In this document: in pieces, positions 33,917-42,068 of the stretch | Position numbering within the stretch: position 1 is the first letter of the stretch | How the letters are laid out: every line of letters begins with the position of its first letter | NCBI GenBank assembly: GCA_021819125.1 | Contig: JAKARW010000008.1 | Location: 1 to 45,432 of the forward strand | Length of the DNA stretch: 45,432 nt | Source: Pseudomonadota bacterium | GTDB lineage: Bacteria > Pseudomonadota > Gammaproteobacteria > Acidiferrobacterales > Acidiferrobacteraceae | Reading direction: 5' to 3' | Notes under the pieces: model-generated | What the model was told of the DNA's origin: nothing | What the model saw: the letters and a program-made list of their open reading frames with translations, nothing else | Databases searched by the model: none | Program-made: the position numbers and the translations under genes

Positions 33917-34252
33917 TTAACCCGTGCTCCAGCCGCGCGGCCTTCGCATGCCGGCGACCTTGCAGGCCTGTTTCACATAGCCGTAGGGGAACAGCTCGAA
34001 GAGACGCGCGCGGGCCTTGGCGCCCATCCCGCGTTCCGCTAAATGGCGGATCGCAAAACGGGCGTCGGGAATCACCTGATGTTCGTCGAAAAACGCCCGC
34101 ATGAAGCGGATGACATCCCAATGGTCATTATCCAAAGCCAACCCCTCGGCGCGCGCCAACGCCTCGGCCACGGACTCGTTCCAATCCCCGGGGTCGACCA
34201 GGTAACCCTCGTCATCGGTAACGACACGCACACCCCCCACACTCATCTCCAT
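33917..34252 (-). CDS. DsrC/TusE-like protein lacking the C-terminal Cys
   Basis: 111 residues. The helical core (ALARAEGLALDNDHWDVIRF, then FFDEHQVIPDARFAIRHL) is DsrC/TusE. The C-terminal arm reads YVKQACKVAGMRRPRGWSTG: the upstream Cys (C97, CysB of DsrC) is kept but the penultimate Cys (CysA), the site that makes the trisulfide, is Trp108. Such variants lack the normal chemistry and may be regulatory or use C97 alone. AGGGGGG lies just upstream of ATG 34252. It is on the same strand as, and 530 bases upstream of, the YeeE/YedE operon. Confidence 0.82.
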   Translation of the reverse strand: MEMSVGGVRVVTDDEGYLVDPGDWNESVAEALARAEGLALDNDHWDVIRFMRAFFDEHQVIPDARFAIRHLAERGMGAKARARLFELFPYGYVKQACKVAGMRRPRGWSTG

Positions 34253-34480
34253 ACGCCCCCCTAAAATCGGTCTTCATGGCGCCGCGTCATGACAAATTCT
34301 TGCCGGCTGCGCCCGCCTACTTGCCTTACCGCCGGACCCCGTTCACGCGGCACTCTTCCAGATCGGGTCCCGCGGATGCCTTGATGCAGGTCAAGCCTTT
34401 CGCGGCCTTGCCGCCCGCTGTTGTCTGCGGCAAGATTAAAAAAGCGCTACCCGAAAGCGCTGCTTAATCGAGGCCCGCGG

Positions 34481-34759
34481 ATGTCATCACCCTGGTTCGT
34501 TTACATCCTGGAATGCGCCAACGGCCGTCTCTACACCGGAATCACCACGGATATCACGCGCCGGTTTCAGGAACACGTCACCGGCCGTGGCGCGGCGTTT
34601 ACCCGCATGAATAAGCCGCGCCATGTGCTGGCATTTACCACCTGTCCGGATCGCTCACAGGCAAGTCGCCTCGAGGCTTACATCAAACGACTTCCGGCCC
34701 TGGAAAAACGGCGTCTCTGCCATCTTTGGGTTTTCGAAAACGCCCTGCATATCCCGTAA
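34481..34759 (+). CDS. GIY-YIG domain protein (UPF0213 type)
   Basis: 92 residues. FVYILECANGRLYTGITTDI is the GIY-YIG nuclease motif, followed by RRFQEHVTGRGAAFTR, the UPF0213/YhbQ pattern. Role is unclear; some members are DNA-repair linked nucleases. I chose ATG 34481 (weak GAGG SD) because a 20-codon extension is unlike the family. Confidence 0.85.
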   Translation: MSSPWFVYILECANGRLYTGITTDITRRFQEHVTGRGAAFTRMNKPRHVLAFTTCPDRSQASRLEAYIKRLPALEKRRLCHLWVFENALHIP

Positions 34760-34856
34760 GGTGGAAACGCGGATCAAAGGTTTGATACCAGTGACATAAA
34801 GACGCCCTCACGGGATTTTGGCTATGACCATTATCCCACCTGACCTTTATTGCAGG

Positions 34857-34888
34857 TTGACTACCCACTTTCTCACTACGATAGTGAG
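34857..34888 (+). promoter_or_regulatory. Promoter with overlapping perfect palindrome
   Basis: TTGACT (34857-34862), 17-base spacer, GATAGT (34880-34885). A perfect dyad CTCACTA-CGA-TAGTGAG (34872-34888) covers the -10 element, a layout expected for repression or autoregulation of the regulator at 35006. Confidence 0.5.
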
Positions 34889-35005
34889 CGCGCGGCCTTA
34901 GGGCCTGTCCCATGAAGGGGCATAGGAAGACAGCGGTCCCGACACCACGATGGTGTGGCTCCTCCCGTGCCCGGATATCGTCATATGCGCGCAATTGGGG
35001 GGAAT

Positions 35006-35800
35006 ATGTGGAAAACGATTCAACATCTGCACATGGCGGACGCCCCGGATGTCGTTCCGCCGAACGTGCTTGCCGCCTCGTACGAGCGATGCCGTGTATA
35101 TGACGTGTGTGAGACCAAGCGGCACATTGGAGATATCCTCGGGGATGGGGAAACCCGAAATTTTCTCCAGCAAAATGGCAAGCTTGTCGCCTATGGACAT
35201 ACGGTCGTCAAGGAGTACGTCGGCGACATAAAGGAGGCCTGCGACCTTTTTGTTTTCACCGACACCGAAGGCCGCGTATTGGGCGTTTGGTCACGCACGG
35301 AGATTGTGTCCGCGGCAGGCAGTATCGGTCTTAGGCCAGGGGCGTCACTGGCCGAGAGTAGCGCCGGAACCAATGCCGTGGCGCTTGCGCTCGTGGCGCA
35401 AGGTCCGGTGATCTTAAAGGGCGAGGAGCACCTCTGTCGCATATTCCGCGATTGGACGTGCGTGGCGGTACCGGTCATAGGCGTCGATGGGGCACTCATC
35501 GGATGTCTCGACATCTCGGCACCCGAAGGCCCGATCTATGAGAAATTGGCCTTGGCGCGATCCATCGCGCGGGAAATCGGGCGACTCATAGGCAACAAGA
35601 TATCGTTTGGCGGGATTACGATACGTCAACGCGAGGTGCTTTCGCTTTTTGCTCAGGGGGTGAGCTATAAAGGGATCGGGACCATACTCGGCATTTCTGT
35701 CAAGACCGTGGAAGAGCATCTCGACGCGGTACGCATCAAGATGGGCATGAAAAACCGGCGCGCCTGCATCAAGAGGGCGATCGAGATGGGTATCCTGTGA
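35006..35800 (+). CDS. Regulator joining AcoR-type GAF domain and LuxR-type HTH
   Basis: 264 residues; GGGGGGAA precedes ATG 35006. The N-terminal half follows the AcoR-like sensor pattern: LAASYERCRVYDV, then LAESSAGTNAVALAL and EEHLCRIFRDWTCVAVPV with GALIGCLDIS (GAF). In AcoR-type proteins this precedes an AAA+ sigma-54 activation domain; here it is joined directly to a C-terminal LuxR-type HTH (TIRQREVLSLFAQGVSYKGI ... VKTVEEHLDAVRIKM). It is therefore a sigma-70 type regulator with a sigma-54-activator-like sensor. Ligand and targets are unknown. Confidence 0.78.
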   Translation: MWKTIQHLHMADAPDVVPPNVLAASYERCRVYDVCETKRHIGDILGDGETRNFLQQNGKLVAYGHTVVKEYVGDIKEACDLFVFTDTEGRVLGVWSRTEIVSAAGSIGLRPGASLAESSAGTNAVALALVAQGPVILKGEEHLCRIFRDWTCVAVPVIGVDGALIGCLDISAPEGPIYEKLALARSIAREIGRLIGNKISFGGITIRQREVLSLFAQGVSYKGIGTILGISVKTVEEHLDAVRIKMGMKNRRACIKRAIEMGIL

Positions 35801-35815
35801 CGCCCCATCCGCTTA

Positions 35816-35854
35816 AAAGACCAGGCGGGTTTCCCGCCAAGGCTTACGGTCTTT
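35816..35854. terminator. Bidirectional terminator between the GAF-LuxR gene and dnaE2
   Basis: A GGCGGG-TTT-CCCGCC hairpin (35824-35838) nested in a longer AAAGACC/GGTCTTT repeat (35816-35822 and 35848-35854). On the minus strand it ends TCTTTT, suiting termination of the imu operon; it also serves the convergent plus-strand gene. Confidence 0.55.
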
Positions 35855-35942
35855 GGTGTCCGAAAGAGCCGCGTAACGGACGAGTCCATGGCGACGCCTG
35901 TAAAACCTAGGAGAGCGGAATGCGGCGTGGATCCCGGGGGAC

Positions 35943-38900
35943 TCAGGCTGGGACCCGCGTAAATTCCCGGGCATGGACATGCTGGACCTTATCGGGGGTG
36001 CGCTCCAAAACACCCTTGACGAGCACCAGGACAGACCGCAGAACCTGCCCACGAAAGGCCTGCGCCACCTCCGGGGACACGATGACATTCGCCACGCCGG
36101 TCTCGTCTTCCAGCAGCAGAAAGATCAGGCCCTTGGCAGACCCTGGTCTCTGCCGGCTTATCACAAGCCCGGCGATGGTCACGACCGTGCCGGGCCTTAT
36201 GCCCCCCAGGGCTGCGATCGGCAGGATGTGGGACGCAAGACCTTTGCGTGCAAGCCCCACGGGATGGCCGCGCAAGGAAAACCCCAGCGCCCGGTAATCG
36301 GCCACCACATCGCCGGCATGGGAGCCCGGACGTCGCCAGGCGCCCGCCTCCTCGGGGTCTGCAAACAACGGCAAGGGTGTCTGAGCGGCGAGGCTCTCCC
36401 ACAAGGCCTGCGGTCGTGACCCGCAAACGCCGTCCAAAGTCCCGCCTTGCGCCAGCCGCCAACCATCGGCCCGCGACAAAGACGCGCCTCGCGCCACGGA
36501 TGGCCATGAAGAACGCTTCTGCAAGGGTAGCTGCGTAAGCCGCACGGCGCCCTTGTGAGTAAGCCCTCGCACCAGATCAAGACCAAGACGCACGACCCGC
36601 CCGCGAGGATGCATCTCCAAGACCGTGGTCGCCTGGCTTAAGCGGACATCCGGTGCCAATACCCGTACCCCATGACGCCGCGCGTCGGTTATGAGTTGCG
36701 ATGGTCCATAGAAACCAAGCGGCTGACTGTTCAACAGGGCGCACAAGTAGACGTCGGGGACATGGCATTTGAGCCAGGCGCTGGCATAGGCCAAAAGCGC
36801 GAAGCTCGCGGCATGGGATTCCGGAAAACCATAGGCCCCAAAACCATGGATCTGGCGATAGATGTCGTGGGCGTAGTCCTCGCCGTAGCCACGCGCGGCC
36901 ATCCCCTTTAAAAAGCGCCCCTTGAAGGCCTGCAGATCCCCCTCCCTCTTCCAGGCCCCCATGGCGCGCCTCAGCTCGTCGGCCTCGCCCGGTGAAAAAC
37001 CCGCGGCGACGACCGCGAGCTTGATCACCTGCTCCTGAAAAAGCGGTATCCCGAGCGTCCGGCCGAGGACGGCCTCGATCTCGCGGCTAGGATAGGACAC
37101 CGCCTCGCGTCCCTGGCGGCGGCGCAGATACGGGTGGATCATATTCCCCTGGATCGGACCGGGACGCACGATCGCGATCTGAACGACGAGATCATAGAAG
37201 ACGCGTGGCCTAAGACGCGGCAAGAGTGCCATCTGGGCGCGCGATTCGATCTGAAAAACACCTACCGTATCGGCAGCCGACACCATCTCGTAGACGGCAG
37301 GGTCTTCGGCCGGTATCTCGCCCAGCGCGCCAGGGCCAAGCCCATGCTCGCGCATGAGCACAAAGGCCTTTTGCAGCGCCGTCAACATGCCAAGCCCCAG
37401 GCAATCGACCTTCATGATGCGCAATGCATCCAGATCGTCCTTGTCCCACTGCAGCACCGTCCGGCCGGGCATCGCCGCCCGTTCTATCGGGATAAGCCGC
37501 GTCAGGGGCTCCTGCGATAGCACCATGCCCCCGGTATGCTGCGAGAGATGACGGGGACGACCGACTAATTCCCGCACCAGGGCGATAAGTTGACGAAAGG
37601 GCGATCCATGCACGTCATACCCGTGCTCGGTGAGCCGCTCCTCCAGGACATCGACCCCCTCCCACCAACCGAGCAACCCGGCCAGGCGATCCACAAGGGC
37701 GGGCTCGCAACCTAGGGCCTTGGCGACGTCGCGTAGCGCGCTACGTGTCCGATAGGTAATGACGCTCGCCGTCATGGCGGCGCGCTCACGGCCATAACGC
37801 TCATACAAGTATTGAATGACCTCCTCGCGCCGCTCGTGCTCGAAATCGATGTCGATATCCGGGGGCTCGTGGCGTTCGCGTGAAATGAATCGCTCGAACA
37901 AGACCTCAAGACGCGCGGGGTCCACCGCAGTAATCCCCAGGGCATAGCAGACCACGGAATTGGCCGCCGACCCCCGCCCTTGGCAGAGGATGCCGCGGTC
38001 TTTGGCGAAGCGCACGAGGTCGTGAACGGTCAAGAAGTAATCCGCATAGGCGAGCTCTCCTATGAGGGACAGTTCGTGGCGCGCCAGAGACCGCACAAAA
38101 TCCGGCACACCCCGCGGATAGCGCGCCGCAAGGCCCGCACGCGTCAACCGGATCAGCTGCCCCAGAGAATGATGGAGGCTGCGGCCCTGGCGCGGATAGC
38201 GGTAACGGAGATCCTCCAGGGAAAAGCGGCAGGCCTCGGCCACGACCTGTGTCTCCTTGAGCCACGCCTCCGGATAGAGCGCGCACAATGTCGGGATATC
38301 CCGCAGATGCCGCTCACCGTTCGGGAACAGGGCCCACCCGGCCTTTGCCACAACCGTCTTCAGGCGAACGGCGGTCATGGTATCTTGCAGGGCGCGGCGA
38401 GCGCGCTTATGCATATGCACGTCACCGCAGGCCACGACCGGTCTTTCCAGACGCGCGGACAGGGCCTGCAGGCGCTCTTTGTGACGATCGTCGATCCCCG
38501 TCTTATGCAATTCCCCGGCGATCCAGAACCGCGCGCCCAAAGTCCGCGCGAGCGCCGCTGCGAGAGGATCGCGATCCTCGCTGGCATCCGGGCACCAGAG
38601 CACGAGGCAATCCGCAAGCGCGCCGATATCGGCGATGCCAAGATCGTAGTCACCCTTTTCCACCCGCCGACCGCGCGTGATGAGCTCGCAAAGCTCCGCA
38701 TATCCGGACGCGCCGTTCACCAAGACCACGCACTTCACCCCCTCCCGGACCGTGATCTCGGATCCTACGATCAAAGGCAGCCCCCGGCTCTTGGCGGCCC
38801 TATGGGCATGCACGACGCCAGACAGCGAGCACTCATCCGTTATGGCAAGCCCACGGTAAGATAAGGCGCAGGCGCGTTCCACGAGCTCTTCAGGAGCGGA

Positions 38901-38957
38901 GGCGCCGCGCAGGAAGCTGAAATGGCTCAGGCAATGCAACTCGCTGTAGGCGATCAT
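35943..38957 (-). CDS. dnaE2: Error-prone DNA polymerase DnaE2/ImuC
   Basis: 1004 residues, C-family polymerase alpha type. PHP domain at the N-terminus (YSELHCLSHFSFLRGASAPE), palm motifs such as PPDIDIDFEHERR with paired catalytic Asp, and a C-terminal OB-fold (GTVVTIAGLVISRQRPGSAKG). Lesion-bypass synthesis in SOS mutagenesis with ImuA and ImuB. ATG 38957 overlaps the imuB stop (ATGA). Last gene of the lexA operon. Confidence 0.95.
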   Translation of the reverse strand: MIAYSELHCLSHFSFLRGASAPEELVERACALSYRGLAITDECSLSGVVHAHRAAKSRGLPLIVGSEITVREGVKCVVLVNGASGYAELCELITRGRRVEKGDYDLGIADIGALADCLVLWCPDASEDRDPLAAALARTLGARFWIAGELHKTGIDDRHKERLQALSARLERPVVACGDVHMHKRARRALQDTMTAVRLKTVVAKAGWALFPNGERHLRDIPTLCALYPEAWLKETQVVAEACRFSLEDLRYRYPRQGRSLHHSLGQLIRLTRAGLAARYPRGVPDFVRSLARHELSLIGELAYADYFLTVHDLVRFAKDRGILCQGRGSAANSVVCYALGITAVDPARLEVLFERFISRERHEPPDIDIDFEHERREEVIQYLYERYGRERAAMTASVITYRTRSALRDVAKALGCEPALVDRLAGLLGWWEGVDVLEERLTEHGYDVHGSPFRQLIALVRELVGRPRHLSQHTGGMVLSQEPLTRLIPIERAAMPGRTVLQWDKDDLDALRIMKVDCLGLGMLTALQKAFVLMREHGLGPGALGEIPAEDPAVYEMVSAADTVGVFQIESRAQMALLPRLRPRVFYDLVVQIAIVRPGPIQGNMIHPYLRRRQGREAVSYPSREIEAVLGRTLGIPLFQEQVIKLAVVAAGFSPGEADELRRAMGAWKREGDLQAFKGRFLKGMAARGYGEDYAHDIYRQIHGFGAYGFPESHAASFALLAYASAWLKCHVPDVYLCALLNSQPLGFYGPSQLITDARRHGVRVLAPDVRLSQATTVLEMHPRGRVVRLGLDLVRGLTHKGAVRLTQLPLQKRSSWPSVARGASLSRADGWRLAQGGTLDGVCGSRPQALWESLAAQTPLPLFADPEEAGAWRRPGSHAGDVVADYRALGFSLRGHPVGLARKGLASHILPIAALGGIRPGTVVTIAGLVISRQRPGSAKGLIFLLLEDETGVANVIVSPEVAQAFRGQVLRSVLVLVKGVLERTPDKVQHVHAREFTRVPA

Positions 38958-40366
38958 GCAAAGTAGCCGTGCAGAAACCACTCGCCGCGCGCGCAGTGAA
39001 ATATCCAGAGGGACTCGTGCCTCGAACTGATGGCCACGAAGTAGTCGCGCACCACGGGCTCATCCCACCACCCCGTCTCCACCCGCTCGGGTCCGCGCAC
39101 CAGACGCAAGGGGCCGCAAAGCATCGGCATCCCACGAACGACATCCAGCCGCTCGGGAGGATCCAAGAGCCATATCGGGCGATCGCCCAGAACATGGGCC
39201 GGCGGTCCTTGCAGGCGGCGAGGTGGCCAGGAGGCCTCCCGGCTCGCGCGCTCCGGACGGTGATCTGGATGAAGGGATAGCGCGCGCACCGAATCACGGC
39301 CGAGCCGCGCCTGCAACCTATCCAAAAGCCCCCGAAAGTCCTGCTCGCGCCATTGGCCGTCGCGCCACAAGGGCAGACTGCCTTCGGTCGAGGCTTCCAG
39401 GGGGGCCGATACCGTTACCGCGGTTATGGCCGACCCGGGCCGAAAATCCCGCAGCCGCTCCCGCACAAGACGCATCAGGATCTGCGCATCCCGCTCCGGG
39501 CGCGTCAGCGTAAACGCCTCCGACCGCACACTGCCATCCTCACAAGTCATCTCGACTGCAAATCCGGCCGCGCGCGCCTCCTGGGCACGCAGTACCATCA
39601 CCCACTCACGCACGATCCGCGCCAACGCAAACACCAGGGCCTCGTCTGTCTCCACTGGATGGGAGAAGGAAAGCCTGCGCCTAAACCATGGCGCCGGTGC
39701 CCAAAAATCCTCAATCTCCGGACGCTCCCCCATGAGTCCCTCAAGGAGCCAGACGACCTCCCGACCGAAGCGGCGGATCAGACCCGGGCGCGGCAGATCG
39801 AGGAGGTCGCCCAGTCGCGTAAGCCCGAGGGCCTGGCAAGCGGCGCGCACCTCATCTGTCAAGGAAAGCCCCGTGAGGGGCAAGGATCGCACCGCAAGAC
39901 GCCACGGGTCCTTCGACGTCCATACACAACGCACCGCTGAGCGCGCGCACAGCCAAGCCAAAGCGGCGGTCGGCGCCATGGCGATCTCGAATGCGCATCC
40001 CATATCCGCCAAGCCTTGCGTCACATGGGCGACGACGAGGTGTGGGTCCCCGAGAGGGCTTGCCTCATCCGTAAACCGCATCAATACCCCGTCGGCACGC
40101 AGGACCACACAGGGGCTGAAACCATAGGCAAAGGCCGCAAGGCCCTCCAGAAGGCTAGTCTCGGCGAGCCGGTCACGAACCCCGAGCGATAGGGATGGAC
40201 ACAAGGCATGGGCGCGCACCACGGACAGGCCGGGCCCAAGGCCCTGGGCCTGGGCACGCGCGTCGCAAGCGACCAGAACCTTGTCCTCGACCACGGCAAA
40301 CGGCGCCGGACGCGCCGCGAAGGCCTCCAAAGGTAATGCCGTCAGGACCACAGCCAGCCATAGCAT
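38954..40366 (-). CDS. imuB: ImuB, Y-family polymerase-like protein
   Basis: 470 residues. Y-family palm and finger-like organisation but the N-terminal catalytic Asp/Glu set is missing (MLWLAVVLTALPLEAFA), as in all ImuB, which acts as a non-catalytic adaptor that brings DnaE2 to the beta clamp. LTRLGDLLDLPRPGLIRRFG is the helix-hairpin segment. It starts 14 bases after imuA. Confidence 0.92.
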   Translation of the reverse strand: MLWLAVVLTALPLEAFAARPAPFAVVEDKVLVACDARAQAQGLGPGLSVVRAHALCPSLSLGVRDRLAETSLLEGLAAFAYGFSPCVVLRADGVLMRFTDEASPLGDPHLVVAHVTQGLADMGCAFEIAMAPTAALAWLCARSAVRCVWTSKDPWRLAVRSLPLTGLSLTDEVRAACQALGLTRLGDLLDLPRPGLIRRFGREVVWLLEGLMGERPEIEDFWAPAPWFRRRLSFSHPVETDEALVFALARIVREWVMVLRAQEARAAGFAVEMTCEDGSVRSEAFTLTRPERDAQILMRLVRERLRDFRPGSAITAVTVSAPLEASTEGSLPLWRDGQWREQDFRGLLDRLQARLGRDSVRALSLHPDHRPERASREASWPPRRLQGPPAHVLGDRPIWLLDPPERLDVVRGMPMLCGPLRLVRGPERVETGWWDEPVVRDYFVAISSRHESLWIFHCARGEWFLHGYFA

Positions 40367-40380
40367 GGAACGGCCCCGAA

Positions 40381-40971
40381 CTAGAGCGCGACGACAAGCG
40401 GCGCCACCGGGCGTCCGGCCTTACGGGCGAGGGTAATACGCACACCTTCCGGCGCGGGCTCCAAGATGAGGCGCAGGCGCGACGGCTTGGGCGCGAGGTC
40501 CCGGGGCAGAAAACAAAAGCTCCAGCGCCCCCCTTGGGCGGCATGCCGCTGCAGGGCGCGGAACTCCTGCTCACGGATATCGGTAAACCAGCTCACCACG
40601 GCCCCGACGGCGGGGCTCAAAAGCCCTTGGCTGACCACCCACAAGGCCTCCTTATGAGTCCTCGGACGCACGACGACCAGATGATCCAGCACGATATCGT
40701 GGGCGGCGAGCGCCGGGGCATAAGGTCCATAGGGGGGCGCGACCCATATCAGCCGGCCTTCGCGGCTCAAGGCCGCCAACACCGGCAGCAGCAGACGCAT
40801 CTCGCCGATACCCACCGGCCGCACGCGCAATTCCGTCAGCATCCCGGCCGGCCAACCTCCCCCCTCAAGGCACTGGTCGAGCGCCGAGAAGCCCGTGGGC
40901 ATGACGACAATCGGGGCGGAAACCGCCCCTCGATACATCCCGGCCCCCCAGGCCCCCGCCCAGGCCGTCAT
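40381..40971 (-). CDS. imuA: ImuA, RecA-like/SulA-like SOS protein
   Basis: 196 residues. [21 protein letters not shown] and [20 protein letters not shown] give a degenerate RecA-like fold typical of ImuA. It is needed for imu-type mutagenesis; partners are ImuB and DnaE2. ATG 40971 overlaps the lexA stop (ATGA), favouring this start over a longer one. Confidence 0.9.
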   Translation of the reverse strand: MTAWAGAWGAGMYRGAVSAPIVVMPTGFSALDQCLEGGGWPAGMLTELRVRPVGIGEMRLLLPVLAALSREGRLIWVAPPYGPYAPALAAHDIVLDHLVVVRPRTHKEALWVVSQGLLSPAVGAVVSWFTDIREQEFRALQRHAAQGGRWSFCFLPRDLAPKPSRLRLILEPAPEGVRITLARKAGRPVAPLVVAL

Positions 40972-41579
40972 GACATGCCCTCCAGGCCCTGGCGCAACAC
41001 CCCCACCCCGATTCCCTCTATGACCCAATCCTCGCGATCCCGTACCACGATCGGCTGAAAGGCCGGGTTCTCCGGCAGCAACACGATCTGCCCTACGCGG
41101 CGCCGCAAGCGCTTGACCGTCACCTCGTCATCCAGGCGCGCCACCACGATCTGCCCGTCATGGGCAGTCGGGGTCTTGTGGACCGCCAGGAGGTCCCCGT
41201 CCCGAATCCCGGCATCGCGCATACTCTCGCCGACCACGGTCAGAAAATAGTCCGCGCGTGGTCGAAACAGCGCCGGGTCGACCTGATGATGGGCGGTGAT
41301 ATGGGCGTGCGCGAGCAGGGGCTGGCCGGCCGCCACCCGTCCGATCACGGGAATGCCCTCCTCGTGCCGGTCCGGCAAGCGGATACCGCGTGCACTCCCG
41401 GGAGTCAGGACGATCACGCCCTTGCGCGCCAGGGCCCGCACATGCTCCTCGGCGGCATTGACGGACCGGAAACCCAGGGCAGCGGCGATCTCGGCGCGCG
41501 TAGGCGGCCGGCCGGTGGCCTCGATCTGCCCTCGGATCCAATCCAGAATCTGCTGTTGGCGCCCTGTAAGAATCGACAT
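40968..41579 (-). CDS. lexA: SOS repressor LexA
   Basis: 203 residues. N-terminal winged HTH ([20 protein letters not shown]), the self-cleavage site A84-G85 in VAAGQPLL, and catalytic Ser119 (VGESM) and Lys156 (VTVKRL). It is first in lexA-imuA-imuB-dnaE2, the usual SOS mutagenesis cassette. A LexA box lies only one base upstream of the ATG, leaving no room for an SD; the mRNA may be leaderless. Confidence 0.95.
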   Translation of the reverse strand: MSILTGRQQQILDWIRGQIEATGRPPTRAEIAAALGFRSVNAAEEHVRALARKGVIVLTPGSARGIRLPDRHEEGIPVIGRVAAGQPLLAHAHITAHHQVDPALFRPRADYFLTVVGESMRDAGIRDGDLLAVHKTPTAHDGQIVVARLDDEVTVKRLRRRVGQIVLLPENPAFQPIVVRDREDWVIEGIGVGVLRQGLEGMS

Positions 41580-41580
41580 A

Positions 41581-41602
41581 CTGGTAATATATACAGTATC
41601 GA
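41581..41602 (-). promoter_or_regulatory. LexA box and -10 of the SOS operon
   Basis: On the minus strand CTGTATATATTACCAG (41596-41581) matches CTGT-N8-ACAG with one change (CCAG). It contains TATATT as a likely -10, only six bases from the ATG, which would place transcription start at or near the A of the start codon. LexA binding would block this promoter directly. Confidence 0.7.
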
Positions 41603-41606
41603 GACC

Positions 41607-41636
41607 AAAAAAAAGAGAGCGGCTTCCTTGCCGCTC
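41607..41636 (-). terminator. Rho-independent terminator of the candidate sRNA
   Basis: On the minus strand GAGCGGC-AAGGAA-GCCGCTC (41636-41617) is a perfect 7-bp stem followed by CT and eight T. It lies just upstream of the lexA promoter, where no minus-strand coding gene ends, so it must end an untranslated RNA. Confidence 0.85.
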
Positions 41637-41825
41637 CCCTCGATACAGAAAGCCCCTCGCTCGGCATCCCTACCGAGGACATCCCTGCGCCCTACACGCA
41701 TCCTTGCGCCGCGCTTCCCGCTCTTTTGACATCCTGTCGAAAATCCCTTTTCACGACTTGCCATCCTAGGCGAACCCAGGGTAGGCCTAAAAACACCCCC
41801 ACCCCATCCGCCGAAAGTCGGAGAC
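41607..41825 (-). ncRNA. Candidate CsrB/RsmZ-type small RNA (CsrA-sequestering)
   Basis: On the minus strand, at least eight GGA motifs occur in about 220 bases (around 41807, 41764, 41745, 41732, 41701, 41682, 41667 and 41627). Many sit in small hairpin loops: CTCGG-TAGGGATG-CCGAG (41675 to 41658), GAC-AGGAT-GTC, CGC-AAGGAT-GCG, GCC-TAGGAT-GGC, and GAAAA-GGGA-TTTTC. This is how CsrB, CsrC, RsmX, RsmY and RsmZ RNAs present CsrA sites. The RNA ends at a strong rho-independent terminator (41607-41636) whose loop AAGGAA also holds a GGA. The 5' end is uncertain; no GacA/UvrY box (TGTAAG-N6-CTTACA) was seen, and csrA is not in the window. Confidence 0.78.
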
Positions 41826-41843
41826 GGTAGAGTCCGCTGCACC

Positions 41844-41883
41844 CGCAAGCGGCTTATGAACCACTTCCCCACCGCCGCTTGCG
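41844..41883. repeat. Ten-bp inverted repeat upstream of the sRNA
   Basis: CGCAAGCGGC (41844-41853) and GCCGCTTGCG (41874-41883) are perfect inverted copies with a 20-base spacer. It may be an operator or promoter element for the sRNA or for the oxidoreductase gene, or the RNA's 5' stem. Confidence 0.55.
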
Positions 41884-42068
41884 ACCGCGCCCGGCCATGG
41901 CTCCCATAGCAAATCTTTTAGAGTCCGGCGCGCCGCATAGGTTCCAATCACGATTCGAGGGTTCACCCCACGCCCGGGGATCACACCTGACTTGGGTCCT
42001 GCCCGGCCTTTCGGGCTTGTTGGGGCTTTCGCCCTTTGCCATAGTGGCGAGAACCCGAGAGGCGCGGC

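Noticed and set aside
37980-38864. 294-codon plus-strand open frame antisense to dnaE2
   Set aside because: Composition typical of antisense reading; dnaE2 motifs on the minus strand are clear.
41414-41984. Minus-strand open frames upstream of lexA (41414-41872, 41787-41984)
   Set aside because: They lack SDs and known motifs, and the sequence is better explained by repeated GGA hairpins and a terminator of a non-coding RNA.
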